A stretch of DNA of 64,000 bases from an uncultured Ruminococcus sp. (lineage in GTDB: Bacteria > Bacillota > Clostridia > Oscillospirales > Ruminococcaceae), in contig NZ_CAMYUE010000002.1 in assembly GCF_947301925.1 (NCBI RefSeq), positions 316,131-380,130 on the forward strand, in the 5' to 3' direction. The translations under genes and the position numbers were made by a program. How positions within the stretch are numbered: the stretch's first letter is position 1; each line of letters opens with the position of its first letter. This document shows, piece by piece, positions 51,881 through 59,311 of the stretch. The notes under the pieces are model-generated. The model had not been told where the DNA came from. It did not search any database and saw only the letters and a list, made by a program, of their open reading frames with translations.

Positions 51881-53152
51881 TCATTCGCCCTCTGCGCCTG
51901 AGACCTCGTCTATGTAAAAGTCCGTAAGGCTGTCGGGAGACTCAACGTAAAGCATGAGCTTCTCGGCGCCCTCGGGGATAACGTATGCGGGATTCTCGAG
52001 AGTTACCCACTCGCCGCTCTTTGCGCTGACAAGTGCTACCTCGTCGTACTTCTCGCCGTCGTTCTCATACTGCATGGTCAGCTTCATTGTGACCTCCTGG
52101 CCGCTTTTCTGCATAGCCTTGGCGCTGAACTTATAGGCCTTGCCGGGCTTGTAGGTATCGCTGCTGAGCATTATCGTAGCGCCGTTCCAGTTGTCCGTTC
52201 TTCCGCTGACGAACAGTGACTGTGAACCGTCGGAAGCGTTTTCCTTGTCGATAGTAAGCAGCGGGCCGCCTCTGGTTATCCAGCCCTCCTTGCCGTTTTC
52301 AAAGCTGATATCGAAGAAGCCGACCTCCTGGGGCTCGTCATCCTCGCCTGCATCCGCAAGTCTGGCTATGGCGTCCTCGTCAACTGTGACCTCGATATCG
52401 GTAGCTTCGGTATACTTGCCGCCCACATTGAGCTTGTTCTTATAGATAGTTGCCTTGCCCTTGGACTGATAGCCCTCGATGTTGAGAGCCACCTCGTACA
52501 TCTTGCCCAGCTCCAGACCGCATTTTGCCCATGCGTCGAAGTGCTTGGATATGGATATGGTGCCCTCTATCTTTGTACCGTTGGCCTCGGGCTTCAGCTG
52601 CCTTACGCTCCAGTACTGATCGAAGGTCTGTGTGCCGTCGATGGAGGGCTGCTCCACTCTTGTGGTCTTGTATATATCGTAGGTGCCGCCGTCAACAGTG
52701 ACCGTACCAAGAGCAACGGGAGCTCCCGGCGGTCTCCAGCTTCCCCATGATTCCACGATATAGAACTCGATGAGGGGCTCTCTTGTCCAGCCGTACACGC
52801 ACATATATGAGTTGCCGTCGGGCTGGTAGTCAACGCCGTAGTCAACGGATATGTTTCCAAGCTCCTGATACGTCTTTGTGCAGTCATACTTCTTTCCGCG
52901 CCTGAAAAGAGCGTTGTTGATATTGCTCCATTCGCAGGAGAAGTTTCCGCCGCCGGGCTCTACGTTGAATGTTGTATCGCCGTTGTCCTTCCACAGCTCA
53001 TAATCATAGCCGTCGGCAGTGCCCGTGATATTCTCGGTGAACACCTGCGTCTCGCCGTTGTTAGAGCTGCATCCCGTCAGCGCACCGATCATGCATATAG
53101 CTGCCGCTGCTGCTGTGATTTTTTTGAAGATGCCGTTTTCCATTAAGGTCAT
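51881..53152 (-). CDS. GH11 endo-1,4-beta-xylanase lipoprotein with CBM22-like module
   Basis: The 423-aa protein has a lipoprotein signal with lipobox ALTGC (Cys28), so it is anchored to the outer face of the membrane. The GH11 jelly roll (about 38-250) is intact: [20 protein letters not shown], nucleophile Glu129 in [20 protein letters not shown] and acid/base Glu226 in [13 protein letters not shown]-terminal CBM22-like module follows (about 275-420, [18 protein letters not shown] ... YIDEVSG). There is no dockerin, unlike its neighbour. An ATG at 53143 (MENGIFKK) is an equally good start, since GAGG is 2 nt from the first ATG and 11 from the second. It cleaves xylan backbone at the cell surface. 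Confidence 0.94.
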   Translation of the reverse strand: MTLMENGIFKKITAAAAAICMIGALTGCSSNNGETQVFTENITGTADGYDYELWKDNGDTTFNVEPGGGNFSCEWSNINNALFRRGKKYDCTKTYQELGNISVDYGVDYQPDGNSYMCVYGWTREPLIEFYIVESWGSWRPPGAPVALGTVTVDGGTYDIYKTTRVEQPSIDGTQTFDQYWSVRQLKPEANGTKIEGTISISKHFDAWAKCGLELGKMYEVALNIEGYQSKGKATIYKNKLNVGGKYTEATDIEVTVDEDAIARLADAGEDDEPQEVGFFDISFENGKEGWITRGGPLLTIDKENASDGSQSLFVSGRTDNWNGATIMLSSDTYKPGKAYKFSAKAMQKSGQEVTMKLTMQYENDGEKYDEVALVSAKSGEWVTLENPAYVIPEGAEKLMLYVESPDSLTDFYIDEVSGAEGE

Positions 53153-53201
53153 GACCTCGCTTTCGTTTTTTCAGCGTCCCTGCAAAGGGGATTCAACTTT
53201 A

Positions 53202-53230
53202 ATTGTAGCATAATATCTGTTTTTTTTCAA
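53202..53230 (-). promoter_or_regulatory. SigA promoter of the GH11 xylanase gene
   Basis: Minus strand TTGAAA, 17 bp, TACAAT with TGC extended -10. Confidence 0.8.
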
Positions 53231-53293
53231 GTCGTTTCTTGCGGCTGCTCGGTCGAATGTTGCTGTCAGCCCCCTGCTGATGCGGCATTATAA

Positions 53294-53325
53294 AGAAAAC
53301 CGCCCCCGGTAAAAGCCGGGGGCGG
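53294..53325 (-). terminator. Terminator of the first ECF sigma/regulator pair
   Basis: CCGCCCCCGG/CCGGGGGCGG, ten G-C rich pairs, followed by TTTTC on the minus strand. Confidence 0.92.
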
Positions 53326-53331
53326 CTGCTT

Positions 53332-54579
53332 TCAGTCTCTGTAATCGGTGCCGAAAACGGTACCGTTATCGTCAACATAAAGAACAATTCTTCCAAGTAT
53401 AGCATCATCCTCTGAGTCATAGAACGAGAATCTGTGCCAGTTATTGTTGTCTATATAGTCGTCGGTCACATGATAATAGGATTCGGGCAGCTTATCAACG
53501 GGATCGTAGAAGTATTCATCAATGATCTTGTCCGGGTAGTTCTCATTCATGTAAGCTAAGGCAGCATCTATTACATCTACGGAGACAACCTCTGTTTCCG
53601 CACTGTAGTTTATGATCGGATCGTATTCCGTGTCGCTTACAATACCCGTATCGATCTTCCACTGTCCTTCAGCGTCCTTTACAAAATCAAGATTGAAGTG
53701 TCTTGCCATATCGCCGAATTCGTCCTGATACCTTACTACCTTTTCATAGCTGAATGAATCTGCGGTAACATTGTACGCCCTTTTTCCGAGAGCTCCCAGT
53801 GATTCATCGTATACGATGGCGGTTTTAAGGTTTCTTTCAGCATAGAGCCTGCCTTTATACTCCAGTACATTTCCGAACTCTATAACGTCGCCCTCGTTCT
53901 TATCGCTCACATCGCCTGCGGTATTGAATAAGATCTCGGGATTGAGGAGATACTGCTTGTAATAAGCCACAAGCTCGTCATAGTTGACGAACCTTCCGTC
54001 CTCGACCATATAATAGGTCTCGTCATAGTAATTGTCGTCCATGCCGTTTCCTACGGCAAATGTGATCTGCTCCCATTCGGGATCGATACGGTCTGAGCAG
54101 TTGAAGCTCTCCACCTCAAGATAATAGGGCAGATACTGATCGAACAAGCTCTCCATCTCTTCCTCGGACGGAAGTATATCCATCGACTCGGTGGTCTCTG
54201 TCTCCATGGTTGACTCAGTCGGCTCTGTCGGGTCGGTCTGCTGTCTGCCTACCCTATGTCTTCCGAACAGTGCAAGTGTGCCGAAGCTTCCTGCCATGAT
54301 AACTACGGCAGCAGCCGCGCACAGCGGCTTATACCATACAGGCCTGCGGTAGACCTCCACGCCCTGTACCACTGTCTCGTCGGCAGCCTTCATCGTGATG
54401 CCGCCGTTATCGTCTTTGTTTTCTGCTTTTTCTTCTGCTCTTATAAGAGCATTGTACTTTTTCTCGCTCATAGCAAAAACCCTTTTCATTGTCTTTTCTT
54501 CCTCTGCTGAAAAGGGAACCAGCTCCTCGAGAACATTATCCTCTGCATTTTCAAGAATATCCATATTCAAGCTTTTCAT
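53332..54579 (-). CDS. Membrane-spanning putative anti-sigma factor
   Basis: The 415-aa protein has an acidic cytoplasmic N-terminal region (about 1-80, ILENAEDNVLEELVPFSAEEE), one membrane segment (about 86-106, AAAAVVIMAGSFGTLALFG) and a Thr/Glu-rich linker (TEPTESTMETETTESMD). An acidic extracellular domain of about 270 residues follows, which I do not recognise. Its start overlaps the sigma factor stop by 4 nt (ATGA), the usual layout of an ECF sigma with its membrane anti-sigma. No zinc-binding anti-sigma motif is visible, so the call rests on topology and coupling. The outer domain would be the sensor; the nearby xylanase makes a plant-polysaccharide signal attractive but unproven. Confidence 0.65.
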   Translation of the reverse strand: MKSLNMDILENAEDNVLEELVPFSAEEEKTMKRVFAMSEKKYNALIRAEEKAENKDDNGGITMKAADETVVQGVEVYRRPVWYKPLCAAAAVVIMAGSFGTLALFGRHRVGRQQTDPTEPTESTMETETTESMDILPSEEEMESLFDQYLPYYLEVESFNCSDRIDPEWEQITFAVGNGMDDNYYDETYYMVEDGRFVNYDELVAYYKQYLLNPEILFNTAGDVSDKNEGDVIEFGNVLEYKGRLYAERNLKTAIVYDESLGALGKRAYNVTADSFSYEKVVRYQDEFGDMARHFNLDFVKDAEGQWKIDTGIVSDTEYDPIINYSAETEVVSVDVIDAALAYMNENYPDKIIDEYFYDPVDKLPESYYHVTDDYIDNNNWHRFSFYDSEDDAILGRIVLYVDDNGTVFGTDYRD

Positions 54580-55148
54580 ATCATACCCTCCTTTACTCCC
54601 CTGAGTTCAAGGACCTTGCGCAGCTTTTCCGCCGCCCGCTTGCAGCGCATACGGACGGTCGAGGGATTCATTGATAACAGCGTACCTATCTGCTGTGACC
54701 TTCTATTATAGTAATACTTCTGTATAAGTATTGTAGAATCAGGCTCTCCCAGTTCCTTAATGCTGTCGATCAATATACGTCTGAGCTCCGAATTTTCGCT
54801 TTCTCCCACCAGATCGACTCCCGAGCTGATCTCAGGAGCCCCCTCATCATCAATGGAGACTGTCTTTCCCGCTTTTCTGGAAAGCCTTCTGTAGTGATCT
54901 ATGCTCATCCTCTTGGCAACGGTGCCGATAAAGCCCTTCATGTCGCCGTTTGAGTATTTCTCACAGAAGGTAAAGAATATCTGTGCAAATATATCACTGA
55001 TACATTCCTCAACGTCCTCACTGGTACCTGTGCTTCTGAGGCGGTTGAAAGCGATGGTCCGAACGTAGTTATAGTATTCACCGAAAAGCTTTTCGTGAGC
55101 AAGCTTCGGTGATCTCTCGAGTAAAGAAAGATATTCGCCGCCTGTCAT
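54576..55148 (-). CDS. ECF-type RNA polymerase sigma factor
   Basis: The 190-aa sigma factor of the extracytoplasmic-function type has a region 2 with VEECISDIFAQIFFTFCEKY and GFIGTVAKRMSIDHYRRLSR. Region 4 has DSTILIQKYYYNRRSQQIGT followed by LSMNPSTVRMRCKRAAEKLR as the helix-turn-helix. The gene is first in a two-gene unit with the membrane protein above. Its leader contains a long hairpin just ahead of AGGAGG. An ECF-like element (TGTGAC, 17 bp, CGATAG) sits at about 55256-55284 on the minus strand and could mean autoregulation; no SigA pair is obvious. Confidence 0.85.
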   Translation of the reverse strand: MTGGEYLSLLERSPKLAHEKLFGEYYNYVRTIAFNRLRSTGTSEDVEECISDIFAQIFFTFCEKYSNGDMKGFIGTVAKRMSIDHYRRLSRKAGKTVSIDDEGAPEISSGVDLVGESENSELRRILIDSIKELGEPDSTILIQKYYYNRRSQQIGTLLSMNPSTVRMRCKRAAEKLRKVLELRGVKEGMI

Positions 55149-55175
55149 GCGGTCCCCTCCTTTTTAGATTGCCCG

Positions 55176-55218
55176 GCCGACCGAAGTGCTTTCCCTCTCA
55201 TATAAAAGCACGGTCGGC
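55176..55218 (-). promoter_or_regulatory. Long leader hairpin ahead of the ECF sigma gene
   Basis: GCCGACCG..TGCTTT pairs with AAAGCA..CGGTCGGC, about 14 pairs with one small bulge, ending about 15 nt before the ribosome-binding site. It has no T-run, so a role in translation or RNA stability is more likely than termination. Confidence 0.5.
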
Positions 55219-55350
55219 GGAGCTGTAAGCTTCCATGGTTGCTTTCACTACATACTATCGCTGCCTGTCATCACAGTGTCACAAAAAATTCCACTCTCAC
55301 GGAATATTTTTTATGCACCCTTAAAACTCCCCTGTATTTCGCGGCATACG

Positions 55351-56250
55351 TCACGACTGAGCGTCAAGGAACTCCAGTATGAGCTCGGTGGTGTCGATAC
55401 CGTTTATGTCGTTGTCAGACCACTTCCATGTATGTCTGCCGTCCTTTATGAACAGGTCCCAGACCTGTCTGCCGCTGCTGCCAGTATACTTTTTCAGCTG
55501 AGAGCCCTTGCCTATTTCCGAGATCTCTGTCAGCTCCAGCCCGTCGGACTCCGCCCAGTAGCTCATAACGTCCTCTATGGCAGGAGCGGAGACATGATCC
55601 GCGCTGCCGTCGCTTTTCTTTGGCACAACGTCGTCCTTTTCACCTGTGAGCTGGAACACCCCTGCATTATTGGTCTCCGGCCGCTTTTTCCATACGCTCT
55701 GCTGCATCATGCCCGAAACACTGACAACAGCGGAATAGGTGTCCCCTGCCTGTGCCGCCAGGCGGTGAGCCATGAAGGCTCCGTTGCTGAAGCCCACCGC
55801 ATAGGTGCGTCCGGGATCGAGACCGTATCTCTCCTGAAGGTGCTTTGCAAGGGCTCTAAGGAAGCCAAGATCGTCGTTTCCCGTACCGTCGTCCCATGAG
55901 GTCCAGCAGTTGGAGGAGGTGCGATCGTCGGGATCGCAGGCCCCCGTAACGTACACCACCGCATAGCCCTCCTCGTTGGCGCGTTCATGGAATCTCACGG
56001 AATTGCGGAAATTATCCGCCGTGTCCCCGTAGCCGTGGAGCATGACCACCAGCGGAGCATTCTGCGTATTCTCGGGAAGATCGGTGATGATATCATGCTG
56101 TACGCCGTCGAAGGTGCAGGAGGTGACAAGTCCGTCCGCCTCAATGATATCCTCAAGCACAGGCGGCGGAGAAGGCGCCCGTCTCACTGCGCAGCCTATA
56201 AGGCAGAACGTCACCAGCAATACCTCTATCAAAGCAAAAACCTTTTTCAT
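55351..56250 (-). CDS. Lipoprotein alpha/beta-hydrolase esterase (CE1/PHB-depolymerase-like)
   Basis: The 299-aa protein has a lipobox LIGC near residue 20 after a short hydrophobic stretch. The hydrolase fold shows the oxyanion region VVMLHGYGDTADNFR, nucleophile Ser in AVGFSNGAFMAHRL, catalytic Asp in LTGEKDDVVP and His in DGRHTWKW. A conserved Cys-Trp-Thr-Ser segment (SNCWTSWDDG) is typical of the LpqC/PHB-depolymerase and feruloyl-esterase (CE1) group. In this setting a feruloyl or acetyl esterase acting on xylan side chains at the cell surface is likely. The ATG at 56250 is chosen since AGAGG is 8 nt ahead. An extended -10 (TGG TATAAT at 56281-56286) lies upstream with a weak -35. It sits between the two ECF sigma units. 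Confidence 0.82.
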   Translation of the reverse strand: MKKVFALIEVLLVTFCLIGCAVRRAPSPPPVLEDIIEADGLVTSCTFDGVQHDIITDLPENTQNAPLVVMLHGYGDTADNFRNSVRFHERANEEGYAVVYVTGACDPDDRTSSNCWTSWDDGTGNDDLGFLRALAKHLQERYGLDPGRTYAVGFSNGAFMAHRLAAQAGDTYSAVVSVSGMMQQSVWKKRPETNNAGVFQLTGEKDDVVPKKSDGSADHVSAPAIEDVMSYWAESDGLELTEISEIGKGSQLKKYTGSSGRQVWDLFIKDGRHTWKWSDNDINGIDTTELILEFLDAQS

Positions 56251-56280
56251 ACTCATCACCTCTGCTGTTGCTTTTCAACT

Positions 56281-56309
56281 ATTATACCACAGCTTGCAGC
56301 CAAAAGTAA
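56281..56309 (-). promoter_or_regulatory. Promoter of the esterase gene (extended -10, weak -35)
   Basis: Minus strand TATAAT preceded by TGG. The hexamer 17 bp upstream is TTACTT, which matches the consensus poorly, so an activator may help. Confidence 0.5.
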
Positions 56310-56335
56310 ATACGGAAACCGTATCAGCCCAAAAC

Positions 56336-56358
56336 AAAAAGGAGCTTCCGCTCCTTTT
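56336..56358 (-). terminator. Terminator of the second ECF sigma/regulator pair
   Basis: GGAGC/GCTCC stem flanked by A and T runs; T5 on the minus strand. Confidence 0.85.
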
Positions 56359-56437
56359 CGTCCTGTATGCCCCCCTTACACGAAAGGGATTTACTTTATA
56401 TGGTAAAGGATACCAGTGCCAATATCCAATGCCCGCG

Positions 56438-57391
56438 CTAATGTCTGTAATACTCCGCCATAAAGCTGTCCAATACGGTCGCATCGCAGTAAAGCTCCGT
56501 ATACAGATAATAACCGCCGCCTTCGTCAAAGCGCACCGCTATGATCTGGTTGGGATCGAAGCCCGTTATGCTGTATACAGGGGCTGTCATATAGCGTATC
56601 TCACCATTTTCGGGATCACGGGCCTCAAGCTTTATGCTGCCGATACAGCTTTCCGTCATATCAGCCGGCACATCACTGCCGTAGGCACAGTATCTTCTGC
56701 CGTCCAGATCGCCGAAGGGATAGAACCTGTCAGGCATTTCGCCTGCGGGCTCGCCCCCGCTCACGGGCGCTCCTCCGCCTCCAGGAGGCAGCTCTCCACC
56801 GCCTGGTACCTCTCCCCCAGCTGAAGGAACAGTAGTAAAGGTCGGGATAATCGGGCCGGCCGGGCTCGTGGTTGTCTTAGGCACAGATGTGATCTTAGGC
56901 GCAGTTGTAGTCTTGGCCGCAGTTGTAGTCTTTGCCGCAGTCGTAGTCTTTGCCGAAGTTGCAGTGCCTGCCGCAGTTGTGGTGGTTTTCCCGTCAGGAC
57001 GTGTTCCCGTCTCACCGTGAGGAGTCTCCTCGTATTTGACGGAGGTCTTCGCAGTTGTGGTGACCGTGCCCTTATGTTCAGACGATGTGGTCTTTGCCGT
57101 CGCTGTCGCAGCGGGAGCTGTCACGGAAGACGTCACAGCAGCCGATGAAGGCGCTGTTGTCACCTCTGTATATGATGTTGAGGAGGTAGTTTCTGCAATT
57201 ATTATATCAGGCTCATGAGGTATCTTGTCGGCAGGCGGCCTCAGCATGACCACTGCTGCCGCTATCGCAGCGCAAAGTCCCGTCACAGCAGGTATGCACC
57301 TGCGCATGACTATGCCGCGCCTGCGTTTCTTTTCCTCATATCTGTCACGGGCTTCAAGCACGTTCTCAGCCATTTCCTTATATGTCATCAT
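56438..57391 (-). CDS. Membrane-spanning putative anti-sigma factor with Thr- and Gly/Pro-rich linker
   Basis: The start at 57391 follows AGGAGG by 9 nt and overlaps the sigma gene by 14 nt. The 317-aa product has a basic cytoplasmic N-terminus (MAENVLEARDRYEEKKRRR), a membrane segment (about 34-51, VTGLCAAIAAAVVMLR) and a long Thr/Ala linker with KTTTAA repeats. A Gly/Pro stretch (GGEVPGGGELPPGGG) leads to a short C-terminal domain (RYCAYGSDVPADM ... GFDPNQIIAVRFDEGGGYY). Coupling to an ECF sigma suggests an anti-sigma role. The mucin-like linker should reach through the cell wall and present the small outer domain. No known fold recognised. Confidence 0.62.
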   Translation of the reverse strand: MMTYKEMAENVLEARDRYEEKKRRRGIVMRRCIPAVTGLCAAIAAAVVMLRPPADKIPHEPDIIIAETTSSTSYTEVTTAPSSAAVTSSVTAPAATATAKTTSSEHKGTVTTTAKTSVKYEETPHGETGTRPDGKTTTTAAGTATSAKTTTAAKTTTAAKTTTAPKITSVPKTTTSPAGPIIPTFTTVPSAGGEVPGGGELPPGGGGAPVSGGEPAGEMPDRFYPFGDLDGRRYCAYGSDVPADMTESCIGSIKLEARDPENGEIRYMTAPVYSITGFDPNQIIAVRFDEGGGYYLYTELYCDATVLDSFMAEYYRH

Positions 57392-57932
57392 AGCTGAAGC
57401 CCTCCTTTTCAAGCTCTGATCTGAGCGCTTTCCTTGCATTATACAGCAGGTTCTCCACCTGTCTGCGTGACTTTCCCATTACGTCCGCTGCCTCGGTAGC
57501 GCTGAACTCCTCAAAATAGGTCAGATACAGCGCCTGCCTGTATTCCTTTTTCAGCCTTTCCAGGGCGCGGTACAGCGTAACTCTGCGTTCTGTTACAAGA
57601 TAGCCGCTCTCAAGGTCGGAAACATCTGCCACAGCCTCAAGCTCCTCCTGTCCTGCGTTTCTGTGTCTGTTTCTTTTTCTTGCGTGGTCAATTGCTATAT
57701 TCCTTCCTATGGTATAGAGCCAGGTCTTGAAAGTGCTCCTGCCGCTGAAATGCGGCTTCTTCACTGCAAGCCTTATGAATGTATCCTGAACGCAGTCCTC
57801 TGCGGAAGCCAGATTATCGGTGTAGCTGCTGAGGTAGATGATGAGTCCGTCCTTGTAGACACGGATCAGCTCCACCATTCCGCCGTCATCACCTGCAAGG
57901 AAACGGCGGTAGCTACTTTCACCGTTATCCAT
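57378..57932 (-). CDS. ECF-type RNA polymerase sigma factor
   Basis: I choose ATG 57932 (MDNGESSYRRFLAGDDGG) because AAGGAG lies 8 nt ahead. The 184-aa sigma factor has region 2 with ASAEDCVQDTFIRLAVKKPHF and STFKTWLYTIGRNIAIDHAR. Region 4 has LYRALERLKKEYRQALYLTY followed by FSATEAADVMGKSRRQVENL. It is only distantly similar to the ECF sigma at 54576-55148. It is followed by a coupled membrane protein, as in that pair. A SigA promoter and a leader hairpin (57986-58008, GGC.CAAAAC/GTTTTGCC on the minus strand) precede it. Confidence 0.88.
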   Translation of the reverse strand: MDNGESSYRRFLAGDDGGMVELIRVYKDGLIIYLSSYTDNLASAEDCVQDTFIRLAVKKPHFSGRSTFKTWLYTIGRNIAIDHARKRNRHRNAGQEELEAVADVSDLESGYLVTERRVTLYRALERLKKEYRQALYLTYFEEFSATEAADVMGKSRRQVENLLYNARKALRSELEKEGFSYDDI

Positions 57933-58058
57933 AGCAGAAACTCCTTCCTGTGTTTTGCCTTTCATTTATTAGACGATGCCACAGCGGCAAAACTCTTAGT
58001 TTTGCGCCATAAAAAAATCATATATCCGTCATTCAGCTATAAGTCGGGATAAATATTT

Positions 58059-58087
58059 ATTTTATCACATAAACCGTCTTTTTTCAA
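58059..58087 (-). promoter_or_regulatory. SigA promoter of the second ECF sigma gene
   Basis: Minus strand TTGAAA, 17 bp, TAAAAT with TGA extended -10. The hairpin at 57986-58008 lies in the resulting leader. Confidence 0.75.
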
Positions 58088-58146
58088 GTGATAACATTTA
58101 CAATTATTTATGTGAATAATTGTGATATTTTTCAGCAATAAACGGG

Positions 58147-58175
58147 TTGCTTTTTTGTTGAAAACAACGTATAAT
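58147..58175 (+). promoter_or_regulatory. SigA promoter of the flavoprotein gene with a spacer palindrome
   Basis: TTGCTT, 17 bp, TATAAT. The spacer holds GTTGaaaaCAAC (58157-58168), a possible repressor site. Together with the divergent sigma promoter, this accounts for most of the interval between 57933 and 58286. Confidence 0.7.
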
Positions 58176-58286
58176 TAAATATACAGACTTACAGGCTGTC
58201 CCTCAGCAGCCTGCTTCACCAAAAATAAACTATCATAAGCCGGATCCGACACACCACCTGCAAGGATCAGAAAAGGAGTTTTTATT

Positions 58287-59231
58287 ATGGCATTCAAAGT
58301 AATGGGCGTTACAGCCGGCAGAAAAGACAGTAACTGTGAGATACTCACAAAGGAAGCTCTCCTCGTCTGTCAGGAGATGGGCGCGGAGATCACAATGATA
58401 AACCTCAAGGACTATGAGCTCCTTGACTGTACGGGCTGTACAGCCTGCACCATGGGTATGTCCATGGGCAAGAACACAGGCTGCTCCCTCAAAAACAAGG
58501 ATGACAAGCACAAGATAATGGAGGTCATGCTCAATCAGGACGCGGTGATCTTCTCCGCTCCTACATATGCTCTCATGCCCTCATCGCTGTTCCTCAAATT
58601 CATGCACCGCAACCTTGCGTACGAGTCGGCATTCCTTACAAAGATAGGCGCTATCGAACCCCGTGACCGTGTAGGCGCTCTTATCGCTGTAGGCGGCTCT
58701 ACACGTTCATGGCAGTCCCTTGCTATGGAGTGTATGCAGATAACCACAGTGACCAACAGCTTCAAGGTGGTCGATATGTATATGGCTACCCAGGTGCCTG
58801 CTCCCGCACAGGTGCTCCTGTATGAGGAAAAGCTTGCCCGTGCAAGAGAGATCGGTCAGAACGTTATGAAGGCGCTGAATACTCCCGCAGCAGAGCGCAA
58901 ATGGCTGGGAGATCCCGACGCAGGCTGGTGTCCCAACTGTCACAGCAACTGCCTCTGCCTGGGCGAGGAGCAGTGGGGCGGTCTCAGGTACCCCATTGAG
59001 TGTGCGGTATGCGGCGCAGGCGGCGACCTTGTAAAGACCGACGACGGCAAGTGGAAGTTCGTTATCGCCGAAAACGGTCTCGAGCGCGACCGTACCACAG
59101 AGGAGGGCCGCGGAGTACACTGCGATGAGATAGCAGACGTTCAGGGAGGCTACTTCATGGATCCCGTAAAGCAGCAGACTGTTGCAGAAAGACTGGAAAA
59201 GTACAAGAAGATCACCTTCAAGGGCATCTGA
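58287..59231 (+). CDS. Iron-sulfur flavoprotein-like NADPH-dependent FMN reductase family protein
   Basis: The 314-aa protein has a flavodoxin-like fold, with MAFKVMGVTAGRKDSNCEIL (FMN phosphate loop) and IFSAPTYALMPSSLFLKFMHR. Between them is a cysteine-rich stretch (DCTGCTACTMG ... GCSLKNKDD), as in the compact clusters of iron-sulfur flavoproteins. The C-terminal extension (about 210-314) adds CPNCHSNCLCLG and ECAVCGAGG, four to six more Cys that look like a zinc or iron site. This makes it longer than usual family members, which run to about 190-250 residues. Role: electron transfer or reduction of quinone- or aryl-type substrates in the cytoplasm. Own promoter and terminator, AAAGGAG site. 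Confidence 0.78.
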   Translation: MAFKVMGVTAGRKDSNCEILTKEALLVCQEMGAEITMINLKDYELLDCTGCTACTMGMSMGKNTGCSLKNKDDKHKIMEVMLNQDAVIFSAPTYALMPSSLFLKFMHRNLAYESAFLTKIGAIEPRDRVGALIAVGGSTRSWQSLAMECMQITTVTNSFKVVDMYMATQVPAPAQVLLYEEKLARAREIGQNVMKALNTPAAERKWLGDPDAGWCPNCHSNCLCLGEEQWGGLRYPIECAVCGAGGDLVKTDDGKWKFVIAENGLERDRTTEEGRGVHCDEIADVQGGYFMDPVKQQTVAERLEKYKKITFKGI

Positions 59232-59268
59232 GCCGGATAGTAAGAGAAATAATCATCTCCTAAAGAAT

Positions 59269-59307
59269 AAACGGGAAGAGCCGCCTTCGGGCGGTTTTTC
59301 CCGTTTT
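59269..59307. terminator. Bidirectional terminator
   Basis: AAACGGGAA (59269-59277) pairs with TTCCCGTTT around an inner CCGCC/GGCGG hairpin. It serves the convergent flavoprotein and GH18 genes. Confidence 0.9.
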
Positions 59308-59311
59308 GCCG

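Noticed and set aside
53153..53331. Possible small gene between the xylanase and the anti-sigma-like gene
   Set aside because: Only a promoter and a terminator are found there, with no open frame supported by a ribosome-binding site.
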